Origin: Cylicocyclus nassatus
Taxonomy: Eukaryota; Nematoda; Chromadorea; Rhabditida; Strongylidae
DNA: 64,000 nucleotides
Direction: 5' to 3'
NCBI GenBank assembly: GCA_958299035.1
Contig: CATQJL010000316.1
Location: 9,518,347 to 9,582,346, forward strand
Below the pieces are notes generated by a model that ran no database searches, had not been told where the DNA came from, and saw nothing but the letters and a program-made list of their open reading frames with translations. A program made the translations under genes and the position numbers. Positions 11,242 to 22,022 of this stretch are shown piece after piece (position 1 is the first letter of the stretch; every line of letters starts with the position of its first letter).

Positions 11242-14200
11242 CAATACCGCTCATAATTCGTCAAAAAAGTCGCCGGACTGCGGCGCACTCCGCCACAATC
11301 CGCCGCAGTGCGCCGGAATGATCGTCACTTTAGCCATATCTCGCTTCAAAATGGACGAATTCTGAATCCGAGGACACCGTTTGATTCAGCTCGGCGAGAC
11401 GCATCATCTTATATATGAAGCTGAACGTCTGTTTGTCTGTACGTATGTTCCGAATAGAAAATTCCATTTCTAAACCGATCCGGACCAAACTTGGCACACA
11501 TACACTTCGGGCCCCGGCGGCTGTCATAGGCTACTTTTCGTCATCGATCGGTATCGATTTTATCTATTTTCATCGATTTTTTTGCAGAGTTCACCTACGG
11601 GGCCGGGGATTGGCACAGGGGGTAAGTGAGCATGGGGATCGAATACAATATTAGTTTGCAGAATTATCGATTTTCATTTTGTTAAATTCAGTGCGCTGAT
11701 AACAGTATTACCACTGATCTGTCGCTGATGACACAAAGACAGTATACTACAGGAGTATGGTAGAGAGCCACTCTGATCGAATTTGTTCTAAGATCTGCTC
11801 AAGATCACATTACCGCCCACAGAATGTCAAAATTTCCGTGAACTTCGCGGAATTCCGGAATTTCCGCCAAAGTGCGCGATAATCCGGGAAGTTTGCGATA
11901 TTTCAGGATCCGCGAAACCATGCGAATCACGCAGAGTACGCAACGCCATAACTTCCTTCGGAATGAATATATTCCGAATCCAGAAACAGCATTGTTTTCA
12001 GATCGTCGAGGCAAATATTTTGATATTTAGTATGCTCTCGATTCCTTTCGCAAGGATGTAACGCAGCGTCTGTGTAACATAAAAGATTCCAGTAAGCTTA
12101 GATGGTACTGTCCTTGTAGGTTATCGTGCGTTCAAGAGTAGCTGCAGACTGTCTTCCAAAAGAGATAGAAGCGTTGGTGAATTTTGGAAAAATCACGCGT
12201 TTCTAAATTCTACTCGCCGTAACTTCCTTCGGAATGAACATATTCTGAATCCGAAGAAAGCTTTGTGCTCAGTTCATCAAGGCAAGTCTTTCGATGTACA
12301 GCATATCCTTGATATTCCGATTGCAATATTCTCAAATCTTTCCGTAGACGTCTTTTCGTGAAGGTGTAAAGCAGCGCGCATTGCCCCTAGTAGACTCCAG
12401 CAAGGACCTTTCGATAGTACTTTTTCTGTAGATTACGTAGCGCTAAAAAGTAGTCACAGGCATTTTTCCAGTGGAAGTAGAAAAGCTGGTAAATCGCAAA
12501 TAAAATCTTGTTGTCCCAAATTCTATTCGTCGCAACCCTAGAATACGAGGCTATCTTGCTAAGCAGATGTGAGTTTTGTAATCACCAGGTCGGATAACCC
12601 TTATGAACAAGTTTTCCGAGATGTTCGGTTGATCTCATTTTTTCTTGTCTGACGCTCTGTAGCTGGCCGGTGGATTTTGGTCAAAATGCTGATGATCTTC
12701 AATTGTAAAGAAACTCCGCTAATAGAGGTTTTCGGACACGCTCTTTACGAAAATCGTGGTCTCTGAGGATTACAGTGTCTTTTTGGAGAGATACGGTGAG
12801 GTGACTGTAACTGCATCACGAAAGTGCGTAAGTTTGCCCGCACTTCTCGCGTATCTCTCAAAAAAACTTGCATGCTTGCTCTTCTAATTTAAAGTTATCA
12901 GGAATTGTGCTATCGAATGGTGCATGACTTAAGCTCCAGTCTATAATTCGCCGAGTTACAAGCCTACGAAAACACGTTCTCATGAATTTTGTCCAAAATG
13001 TAAAGATCGCATATTTCGTCGAAATTTCACCATGAGTGCTTGTAAAACACGCTGTTCAAATCTTTTCACATTCTTAATGGATCTTATTGTATTAGATTTG
13101 GTGGTTTGAGCTCTAGCCACAAAACAGCTTCGATATTCAATTGCTGAAGCACACGCAAGCACCATATTCAATACAGTTGAGTCATTGAGTGAAGCGAACA
13201 TAATATCCGCAATGCGAGTGTCGTACAAGCACTCACGGTGGAATTTCGATGAAATATGCGATCTTTACATTTTGGGCAAAACTCATGAGGACGTGTTTTC
13301 GTTGGCTTGTAACTCGGCGACTTTTATAGACTGGAGCCTGAGTCATGAACCATTCGATAGCACATCTCCTAGTAACTTTGACTAGAAAGGCAAGCAGGCA
13401 GGTTTTCTGACAGATACGTGAGTGGTGGAGGCGAAGTTACGAGCTTTCGTGAATCCGTTACAGTTATCTCACCATATCTCTGCAAAAAGACCCTATACTT
13501 GACAGAGAACACGATTTTCATAAGCAGCGTGTTCGAAAACCTCTATGAGCGGAGTTTCTTTACAATTCAAGATCATTAACATTTTGACCAAAATCCACCG
13601 GCCACCTTCAGAGAGTAAAACAAGAAAAATGAAATCACCCGAACATCTCGAAAAACTTGTTCATAAGGGTTATCCGACCTGGTGATTACAAAACTCACAT
13701 CTGCTTAGCAAGATAGCCTCGTATTCTAGGGTTGCGACGAATAGAATTTGGGACAACAAGATTTTATTTGCGATTCAGCAGCTTTTCTACTTCCATTGGA
13801 AAGATGCCTGTGACTACTTTTTAGCGCTACATAATCTACAGAAAAAGTACTATCGAAAGGTCCTTGCTGGAGTCTACTAGGGGCAGTGCGCGCTGCTTTA
13901 CACCTTCGCGAAAAGACGTCTACAGAAAGATTTGAGAACATTGAAATCGGAATATCAAGAATATGCTGTATATCGAAAGACTTGCCTTGATGAACTGAGC
14001 ACAAAGCTTTTTTCGGATTCAGAATATGTTCATTCCGAAGGAAGTTACGGCGAGTAGAATTTAGAAACGCGTGATTTTTCCAAAATTCACCAACGCTTCT
14101 ATCTCTTTTGGAAGACAGTCTGCAGCTACCTTGAACGCACGATAACCTACAAGGACAGTACTATCGAAGCTTACTGGAATCTTTTATGTTACACAGACGC

Positions 14201-15120
14201 TGCGCTACATCCTTGCGAAAGGACCTCCACAAAAAAAATTCGAAAAAACTGGAAATGAATATGAAATGAATACATACTAATATCAAAATATTTGCCTCGA
14301 CGATTTGAACACAATGCTGTTTCTGGATTCGAAATATATTCATTCCGAAGGAAATTATGGCGTTGCATACTCTGCGTGATTCGCATGGTTTCGCGGATCC
14401 GGAAATGTCGCGAACTTCCCGGATTATCGCGCACTTTGGCGAAAATTCCGGAATTCCGCGAAGTTCATGGAAATTTTGACATTCTGTGGGCGGTATTGTG
14501 ATCTGAGCAGATCTTAGAACAAATTCGATCAGAGTGGCCCTCTACCATACTCCTGTAGTATACTGTCTATGTGTCATCAGCGACAGATCAGTGGTAATAC
14601 TGTTATCAGCGCACTGAATTTAACAAAATGATAACCGATAATTCTGCAAACTAATATTGTATTCGGAATCCCCATGCTCACTTACCTCCTGTGCCAATCC
14701 CCGGCCCCGTAGGTGAACTCTGCAAAAAAATCGATGAAAATCGATAAAATCGATATTGATCGATGACGACAAGTAGCCTATGACAGCCGCCGGGGCCCGA
14801 AGTGTATGTGTGCCAAGTTTGGTTCGGATCGGTTCAGAAATGAAATTTTCCATTCGGAGCATACGTACAGACAAACATACAAACAGACGTTCAGCTTCAT
14901 ATATAGGATGATGCGTCTCGCCGAGCTGAATCGAACGGTGTCCTCGGATTCAAAATTCGTCCATTCTGAAGCGAGATATGGCTAAATTGACGATCATTCC
15001 GGCGCACTGCGGCGAAGTGTGGCGCACTCTGCCGCACTCCGGCGCACTCTGCCGCACTCCGGCGCACTGCGGAGTGCGCCGCAGTCCGGCGACTTTTTTG
15101 ACGAATTATGTGCGGTATTG
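11242..15120. mobile_element. 3.9 kb near-perfect palindromic element with TA duplication
   Basis: The arms 11242-13044 and 13224-15120 are inverted copies around a unique spacer (13045-13223). The ends begin CAATACCGC and lead into TTCGTCAAAAAAGTCGCCGG. TA lies at 11240-11241 and 15121-15122. Copy B has a single TA at the matching site near 36790, so the insertion followed the duplication. The TA duplication points to the Tc1/mariner group. No transposase is seen; each arm holds a Helitron-like head (AAGCTGAACGTCTGTTTG, about 11415). The right arm end carries an extra GC-rich minisatellite (15001-15080). Confidence 0.85.
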
Positions 15121-15691
15121 TACAGCCCTTGGCTGTTGATATTCGAATGTTCCAACTATTCTACCAGTGTTTTTACCAAGCGTAACTCATTAGACTATGC
15201 GATGGGTTTCTTATTTTTCAGAGAGGTATTCAATTTGTCTTTCTTCTTCCCTTTGAAAGTCTATATGGATTTTGAATCTTTTGCCTGCTTTTGAGACTTC
15301 TTCTTTAGTTCCTTGTCCTTGCAGTATATCTAACTATAAGGGAATGTGCAACCAAAAAATGGAAAGCAAGTGCGCTGCTGGAGCCCGCGGAGACGCCAAC
15401 CAAGGCTAGAGGAAAATTAGAGACTGTGCCGCGGAGGAACAGCAGAGAAAAACATCCGTCTGGCGAGTCGCTCGACCCCCGCCCTGCTCCTCTCTCCCCG
15501 CTCTCCGAGTCAACATGTTTATTTTTTTCATGCGAGTCACATGTTTTTTATTATGGTAGCCACTATGAGCATTGCAGTTAGCTTGCGATTCTTCCACGGC
15601 TGTTTGGTATTAACTGTCTAATATACTGGAAATTCCTAATAGAATTAATACAAATTTCTTTCTCTTGTGTCAGTATTTTGTGCCTTCAGAT

Positions 15692-15931
15692 CAGGGCTCG
15701 GCACAGGTGGCTTACAAGCAAGCTGGATATCGTTTTTGGGACAAAAAGCAAAGGGGGTTTCGTTTTTGTGGACGAAGATTAGCAAAAGTGGGGGCGTTTT
15801 TTTAAGCGACGTTTCGTTTTTCAGAGAGTTTTTAGGGAATATGGTGTAGGGTCAAAGGACTTCGTAAAAATACCCAAAAGTCAAGGGCGAGTTTTTTGCA
15901 TTTTCATCTAGTCATCTCGTGCCGAGCCCTG
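15692..15931. mobile_element. hAT-type MITE, 240 bp, 8 bp target duplication
   Basis: The 13 bp terminal inverted repeats CAGGGCTCGGCAC are perfect. The 8 bp CTTCAGAT flanks the element at 15684-15691 and 15932-15939. The 8 bp duplication and CAGGG ends are typical of hAT. It is inserted into the left arm of the Penelope-like element, whose intact right arm shows the uninterrupted site. Confidence 0.9.
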
Positions 15932-15958
15932 CTTCAGATTCTGTGGTGGAGACTTTAT

Positions 15959-15995
15959 GACCTTACGTTTCGACAATGTCGCCGTCATCAGGGGT
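15959..15995 (-). ncRNA. Candidate hammerhead ribozyme core, left Penelope arm
   Basis: On the minus strand this reads CTGATGA, a 13-base segment that can form a short hairpin, GAAA, a tiny CGTAAG loop and GGTC. It is the mirror copy of the candidate at 17803-17839. Hammerhead motifs are known in Penelope terminal repeats; folding here is inferred, not computed. Confidence 0.4.
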
Positions 15996-16378
15996 CTGAA
16001 AACGGATTGTAGGCTCTTTGACTTGCTCACCATACCTTCAAGCGCCTCCTCCCACTCTGTCAGTCTAGACCTAGTCTAAGACTCGCAGCATGAGAACCCT
16101 CAAGGCCACGAAACGAACGAACCTCGACTCCACCGGTTAGCGACAAGCCCGCACATATGGTCGTAACGGACGTCACCGAGTGTCACCCCCCAGTGAGTCA
16201 AGTTCTTTTATGTGCAACGCTAAGCCCGCATAATGATATGAATGGAGCTAAGTCACTACTAATAGACAAGCACTCATTTTTGACGTTCATCTGAGGCTTT
16301 CTGACAGAAATTCACGCGGCTTAATAGTTTCCTGGCGCAAATCTCAGTCTCGCATGTCAGTATCGTGCATTTGACTTC

Positions 16379-17579
16379 GTGGAGTCCTTTGACGTGACTT
16401 CCCTGTACACCAATGTTCACAACGATGATGCATTACAAGCTCTTTCGGAGATGTTGGATATGCACATGACGACGATGTGTACCTTTGAACTGAGTAAAAC
16501 GCAAGTACTGACCCTCATTCAGGCATGTTTACATTGTAACATCTTTGAATGGTCTGGGAGATACTTCTCTCAGACACGAGGACTTGCAATGGGCCAACGC
16601 CTAGCGCCAGTCCCCGCGGTATGCTTCATGAGTAGAATTGAGGAGGCAGTGCTTGCGCGTATGCCTCTGATGTATTGTCGCTAAATCGATGATTGCTGTG
16701 TTATAACATCAACTCAGTCCGAAATGGATGAGTTATTCAAGCTGCTAAACCAGCAGTCCCAATACATCAAGCTCATTCGAGAAACCTCTCAGAATGGATG
16801 GCTCCCTTACCTAAACACCCGATCAGCTTATTCGATGGTGTTTTTCATGTTAAATGGTATCGTAAAAGAGCCTGCAAGAACATCTTGGTCCATGCAAGAT
16901 CAGCTCACCCCGCAGATATGAAAAAAGCTGTTATCCATTATATGATGAAAACTGCTTTGACGATGTGCACGGTTACGAAGAGCGGCTTAATTCACGAGAG
17001 CTTGCATCACAAATCGCGCGCATCAATGGATATGTGCTACAAGAACATCAACGTAGGTTATGTACGCGTTCCACAAAGCTAATCCGAATGCAATGCGATA
17101 AGGTCCCTCTTTGCATTCCCTTTATTTCAGACGAAATTAGTAGGCAGATTAAGCAATGCATTTGTAGAGCCCAGCTGCAGGAAGATGTCATGCTTGTTAA
17201 CATCCCGAATGACAGTTTGAAGAAGCAGTTGGTGGGGAACAGGCTCTATGATAATGAGTGCATGATGGAGCATTGCATAGTTTGTCCCTACGGCAGAATA
17301 GGAGATTGTGCAAAGGCAGGTGTGGTGTACGAACTAGAATGTCTCAGCTGCCAAGACTGCTATATTGGAGAAACGGGTAGAAATCTAGCTGTACGGTTGA
17401 AAGAGCATCTAGCGAATAAAAGACGAGGGACTCCAACAGCACCGTTAGGACGGCACAAGATAGAGGAGCACTGCGGAAATGATTGCGAAGTCAAATGCAC
17501 AATACTGACATGCGAGACTGAGATTTGCGCCAGAAACTATTTGAAACCGCGTGGATTTCTGTCAGAAAGCCTAAAATAA
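16379..17579 (+). pseudogene. Penelope-like reverse transcriptase/GIY-YIG endonuclease, broken
   Basis: 16379-16684 encodes FDVTSLYTNV, the palm motif of Penelope reverse transcriptases, then TRGLAMGQRLAPV. A stop codon (TAA, 16682-16684) sits exactly at the aromatic position of the catalytic Y-I-D-D box; IDDCCVI follows. The frame then runs 16724-16921, shifts to 16798-17082 and shifts again to 16965-17579. The last 204-residue piece holds Cys pairs (CIVC; CLSC), then VVYELEC and CYIGETGRNLAVRLKEH, the GIY-YIG nuclease core of this class. The N-terminal part of the RT is missing. The product would nick DNA and prime reverse transcription, but this copy is dead because of the catalytic stop and two frameshifts. 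Confidence 0.85.
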
Positions 17580-17802
17580 ACGTCAAAAATGAGTGCTTGT
17601 CTATCAGTAGTGACTTAGCTCCATTCATGTCATTATGCGGGCTTAGCGTTGCACATAAAAGAACTTGACTCATTGGGGGGGGGGGGTGACACTCAGTGAC
17701 GTCCGTTACGACCATATGTGCGGGCTTGTCGCTAACCGGTGGAGTCGAGGTTCGTTCGTTTCGTGGCCTTGAGGGTTCTAGAGCCTACAATCCGTTTTCA
17801 GA

Positions 17803-17839
17803 CCCCCTGATGACGGCGACATTGTCGAAACGTAAGGTC
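17803..17839 (+). ncRNA. Candidate hammerhead ribozyme core, right Penelope arm
   Basis: CTGATGA at 17807-17813, GAAA at 17827-17830 and GGTC at 17836-17839 are spaced as in the minimal hammerheads reported from Penelope-like elements. Helix II is weak (a G-U pair and an unpaired C), and I could not pair helix I convincingly. Confidence 0.4.
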
Positions 17840-17886
17840 AATAAAGTCTCCACCATAGAATCTGAAGGTACAAAATACTGACACAA

Positions 17887-19840
17887 TTACTCTACTGACA
17901 TCTTATCATGCCCAGATTCAAAGACAAAGAAGCATTTAACTTACTGTCAGTAGGAGGCCCACCCTCACGCTTATAGAAACGAGCAAAACTTTGGCGATTG
18001 CCCTCTTCAAAGGAAATCTATGGGGCACAGAATGGCCAAAACCATCACTCATGTTGAGGCGCCGAGATCTCAGTCTAAGTAATTTCTGGGAAAACAGTAA
18101 AGCGTGCATAACGTAGAAAATTTCCACTACATACAGCAGTTAAATTTCCAAAAGAATGCCTTTACTCGCGCTTGAATTGTGGCCGAAAAAGTAAGTGCAA
18201 TGAGATTCTGGTTTTAAGTGCGTTGTTTGAAGCTTTATAAATTTTTAGTGAATGAGGCTAAGAGCTTCTTTCAACCACCGTTGAATAGAGCATGAAAGAA
18301 GCTTCTTGACAGTATGGTGGGTAAGTTTCATAGGAGAAACTTCGATGGAGAAAACCTATCGAAACAAGAGCTAGAAAAACGCGCATTACTTTTGCACCAA
18401 ACTAATATTTTGAAAGCAACTCTTATGTTTTAGGGAAATTTTCTGAAATGCAGAAAATGCGCTTTTTTCGAAAAGAAGACTGCAAGCAAACTGTGGTCTC
18501 GCTGGTATGGTCAAAGCTTTGCAGGCCAATTATCAAGCTCTAAACTATTTTTGCAACTGGTTTCATAACTTCACTCTCTTTGGATATGGCGCACTAAAAC
18601 TTTGGCATTATGTAGAAAGTAATGTGTGCTACAAGTACGCGCAAATCATCTAAATTTTGAACACGAAATAGAAAAGTTTGAGTCGTTTTTCGAAAACTAG
18701 CGATTTGAGAATTTTTGGGTTTCAAGCTAAAATGAAGCCTTTAGCAGCCTATACCAAGCGCAGTAATCCGGATTCGTCTACAAATTATTGCTGGAAGCTG
18801 ACTCCTTTGGCCTATTAAGAAAGAAACAAAATTTAGGGGCATGTCGAGATTTGGCGTCCTCACAAAGTCGAGACTCGAGATGTAAGCAAGAGCTGCTGGG
18901 GACGACCTCAATGACTAAAGGGTTCGAAGCTCAAGTTCCGCCGAGACTTAACATTTTAAAGTTATTTGACTTGCCGAACGCGAATATCATATTCATTTGC
19001 TATATCAACGCCTCTTTCCTTGCTTAGGGTGTGACCCTGTATTGTAAACCTACAGTAACCTTACAAAAAGCCTTTATCACGCAATTCACTATTGTTTTCG
19101 TGATCAGCATGTCGGATAAACCCCTATGCCAAATTTCAGCCAAATCCGTCAAACTTTGAGTTTTTCCCCTTCATACCATATACCTATAACCGTCATTGTG
19201 ACGTCAGAATTTAGCATAATAGCAGCCGCTTGTAGCTTATGTAATAACCTACACAATGGCAAAAAAATTATGTCGCCTCATATTGGGAGTTATGAAATCA
19301 GTTGCAAAACTAGTTTACAGCCTAATATTTTGAAAGCAACTCTTATCTTCCATGGAAATTTTCTGAAATGCAGGAAATGAACTTTTTCAAAAAAAAACTC
19401 TGCAAGAAAACTGTGGTCTCGCTGTAGTATAATCGAAATCCTTTGAAGCTGAGTATTAAAAAATCTTTTTATGACGATTTTGTGATGATCTCGAATTAGG
19501 AGGCACTTTTACTGCAGAAAATGCGTTTTTGTCTCGGAAATACGACCTTGCAAAGAAACAGTGATCTCGTTGGTAGTGCAAATTTGGAACTATTTGGGCT
19601 CCCTTTGAGAAGTGCTTGCTGGTCGTTTAACTAAACAAGAAGAGCTATAGCAACTTTTCATACTTTCCACTTTTTTCGCACAAAAACTTCGTTAATCTTG
19701 CGTATATCTTCGAAGCTGAACATTTATGTATCAAACTTTTATGAACAAAATAAATGAAAACGTAGTGTAGATTCACAATCTCACTAAGCACCTGCTAATT
19801 CTTGCCCCAACCCACTTATAGCGACCCGAAGGGTCGCTAG
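17887..19840. other. Helitron candidate interior, internal direct repeats
   Basis: No gene is seen. About 110 bp starting CTAATATTTTGAAAGCAACT at about 18400 recurs at about 19321, and a weaker third version lies near 19510 (GCAGAAAATGCG ... GTGATCTCG). The ends of both good copies read CTGTGGTCTCGCTG. Confidence 0.6.
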
Positions 19841-20792
19841 TACAAATATTCTATCATACAGTGTAGATTGACATGCAGCAAAAAAATTCGTCTCGACACT
19901 CCTCCAAAGCTGACCGTCATGTCGGGAAAAGTGAAACGTGCATGTGTATTGAGAATCTATCGGCGCTCAAGTTCGTAACGAGCGTGGGCTATCTGAAGGA
20001 ACCTTCCTCGCAGTTCAGAAAATCTCAATGAAAAAAAACGAGAGTTTTCATCTAATATTTGTACAAAAACAATCCGTTTTGACTTGTTTGCGCCTTGTGT
20101 TAGAACTCAGAATAGAATTCAAAATTCAGGCATCATGAGGGAGCGCGCGTTCTCATTGAACTCAGTGCAGAACATGGAAGGAAACTCGTCAAAGCTATTC
20201 ATTTTTGAAATGCGATTGCTACCCTTGTATGTAACTATCAGCTAAGCTCCTGTGATAAGCTCAAAAGTATTCGTGAAAATTGGCCTTTTTGGCAATTACT
20301 GCATTTATACTTCAATAGCGAAGCATGGGCGGGGAGTGAATTTTGGGTAATGTGATACCGGATAGCTATCAAAGGTCTGTTCACTGTGTGTTTATTCCTC
20401 ATCATGATCGTATTGCCAGCATCGTCTTAGGGCGCACTTGCGAACACATAGACATCTTGCAAACTTTACTCTAAATTGTCAAACGGCACTTTATCTGAGG
20501 TGAAAAGCGCTTTTAACGTCGGCAAGCAACTCAAACTGCTTAATTACTTATTGAGAAGTGACTAATCAGGCATGTTACGGATCTGCAACTCACGAAACGT
20601 TGCATGAAAAGTTGCTAAAATTTGATGAATAGTAGGGCAAAAAAATTTGAGTAGTACGATTTTTGTGTACGCCGAAAGTTAAAGAACGATGATCGAGACT
20701 CGCACTTAGTCAGTTAGCTTCTTCTCTAGAGGCTGAAAAATCGGATATATGAAATTAGATTCTTCGTGAGTCGTTTACAAGGTAGAGCGTTA

Positions 20793-21016
20793 AGGGCAGG
20801 GCATACTTCACGTCAGTCGGGCGCGATCTGGCGATATTCCAATTATCTATAACTCATTGTAAGCACAGTTTGAATGTACAGAAAATAGGGCATTTTATCA
20901 CTCCACGTAAGTTATACACACTATGCTTTGCAGTTTGCTAGTGTTGGATCTGAAGGCTTCTGGCGAATTGCCAAATCGCGTCGGGGCTGAAGTCGCGTGA
21001 AGTATGCCCGGCCCTT
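20793..21016. mobile_element. MITE, about 224 bp, copy A only
   Basis: AAGGGCAGGGCATACTTCACG is mirrored at the right end (CGTGAAGTATGCCCGGCCCTT). Copy B (about 39040) reads straight through, so this is a private insertion. The surrounding sequence, shared by both copies, is itself repeat-like (GCGCACGATATATTTG words). Confidence 0.65.
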
Positions 21017-22022
21017 TGAGCTTAAGGCACACCCTATGCGATTTCGCTGCACGATTCGGCACTGCAGCAACTATGGATAATTGGTCGTCAGAGGGTTTTG
21101 TTTGAGAATGACTTGCTCCTTTTGCAACAACTTACAAGAGCTGCGCGCTTATGCGTCTAACAAGGGAAGGATACCAGATCGCAATGGCGATCTGGAACGG
21201 TTTGCATATCATTAGATGCGTCTTGATGAGCTGGTTCTAAATCTGGCTTCCATTCTGCTGAGCTCTTATCTAGAAAAAGTTATGAGCGTTTGAATATCCG
21301 AATTTGGCAAAGACTCACTGCCACATTTTCAAGAACTAGTTGTTACGGAACACTTATTTATGTGTTCGGTGTATGTATGCATTCTTTGTAGTCATTGCAT
21401 TCAAAACCCTGCCGTTCAAACACTCCCAAGCTGGTTTTCAAAGCACATTACTCATCAAAACCCCATTAACTTCACATCTTCATCGCCCATAGTTTCTTCT
21501 AGAGAAGCGCTTAGCAGATAAGAAAGGTAGATTTGGAATCAGCTCATTGAGACGAATCTAACGATTTAGCGTTTTGGTTCGTCACTGCGATCTGGAATCA
21601 TTCTCTTGTAAAAGCACGATATATTTGTAGACATTTGGCAAATCGTCAGTTCGGTGAAGGTCGCGATTTGGTTGATATGCAGCATGCCTTAGCATACAGC
21701 CCTAATCTAAATTCTAGCCATGCAAGCAGATGAACGAAATTATTTTCTTACATAAATAGCTTGTAATGCGTGAGGTTCTAAATTAGTGTTCATGAGTACA
21801 AGTAACAACTCGGCGCATCCGGTATAACTTTCTCTTGGAAGAATTATGAATTATCAACTTTGAATGCTGAACAAAAGCAACAAAAATAAATTTGTGTGTC
21901 AAATAAGGGCAAACGGAAAAGAGTAGTACGTCAAAATTTATTCTGAACATGCAGGTTGCAAGCATTTACTAGTGACTTAATCACCTGCAGCCGTCGCATG
22001 CATGCTACATTCTGATTTTTAG

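Larger units (their letters stand above)
15665..17886 (+). mobile_element. Penelope-like element with inverted terminal arms
   Basis: The left arm 15665-16379 (interrupted by a hAT MITE) and right arm 17487-17886 are inverted copies of the element's 3' end; the outer words TTGTGTCAGTATTTTGT and its mirror bound the whole. Partial terminal repeats, sometimes inverted, are characteristic of Penelope elements. Between the arms lie a reverse transcriptase fragment and a GIY-YIG-type endonuclease. The left arm has about 70 bp absent from the right, and the poly-G/C tract differs (6 versus 12). The element is absent from RTK copy B. Confidence 0.85.
15316..19840 (+). mobile_element. Helitron candidate, 4.5 kb, with nested insertions
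   Basis: The block starts TCCTTGCAGTATATC and ends with the hairpin GCGACCCGAAGGGTCG running into CTAG, followed by T. Copy B joins its left flank (...CTTCCTG) directly to its right flank (TACAAAT, about 36868), so the block is an insertion without target duplication. TC at 5', a terminal hairpin, CTAG at 3', a following T and no duplication are Helitron hallmarks. The host base before TC is G rather than the usual A, and the hairpin abuts CTAG instead of lying some 10 bp upstream. No Rep/helicase is seen. About half the length is the Penelope-like element inserted into it. Confidence 0.65.
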
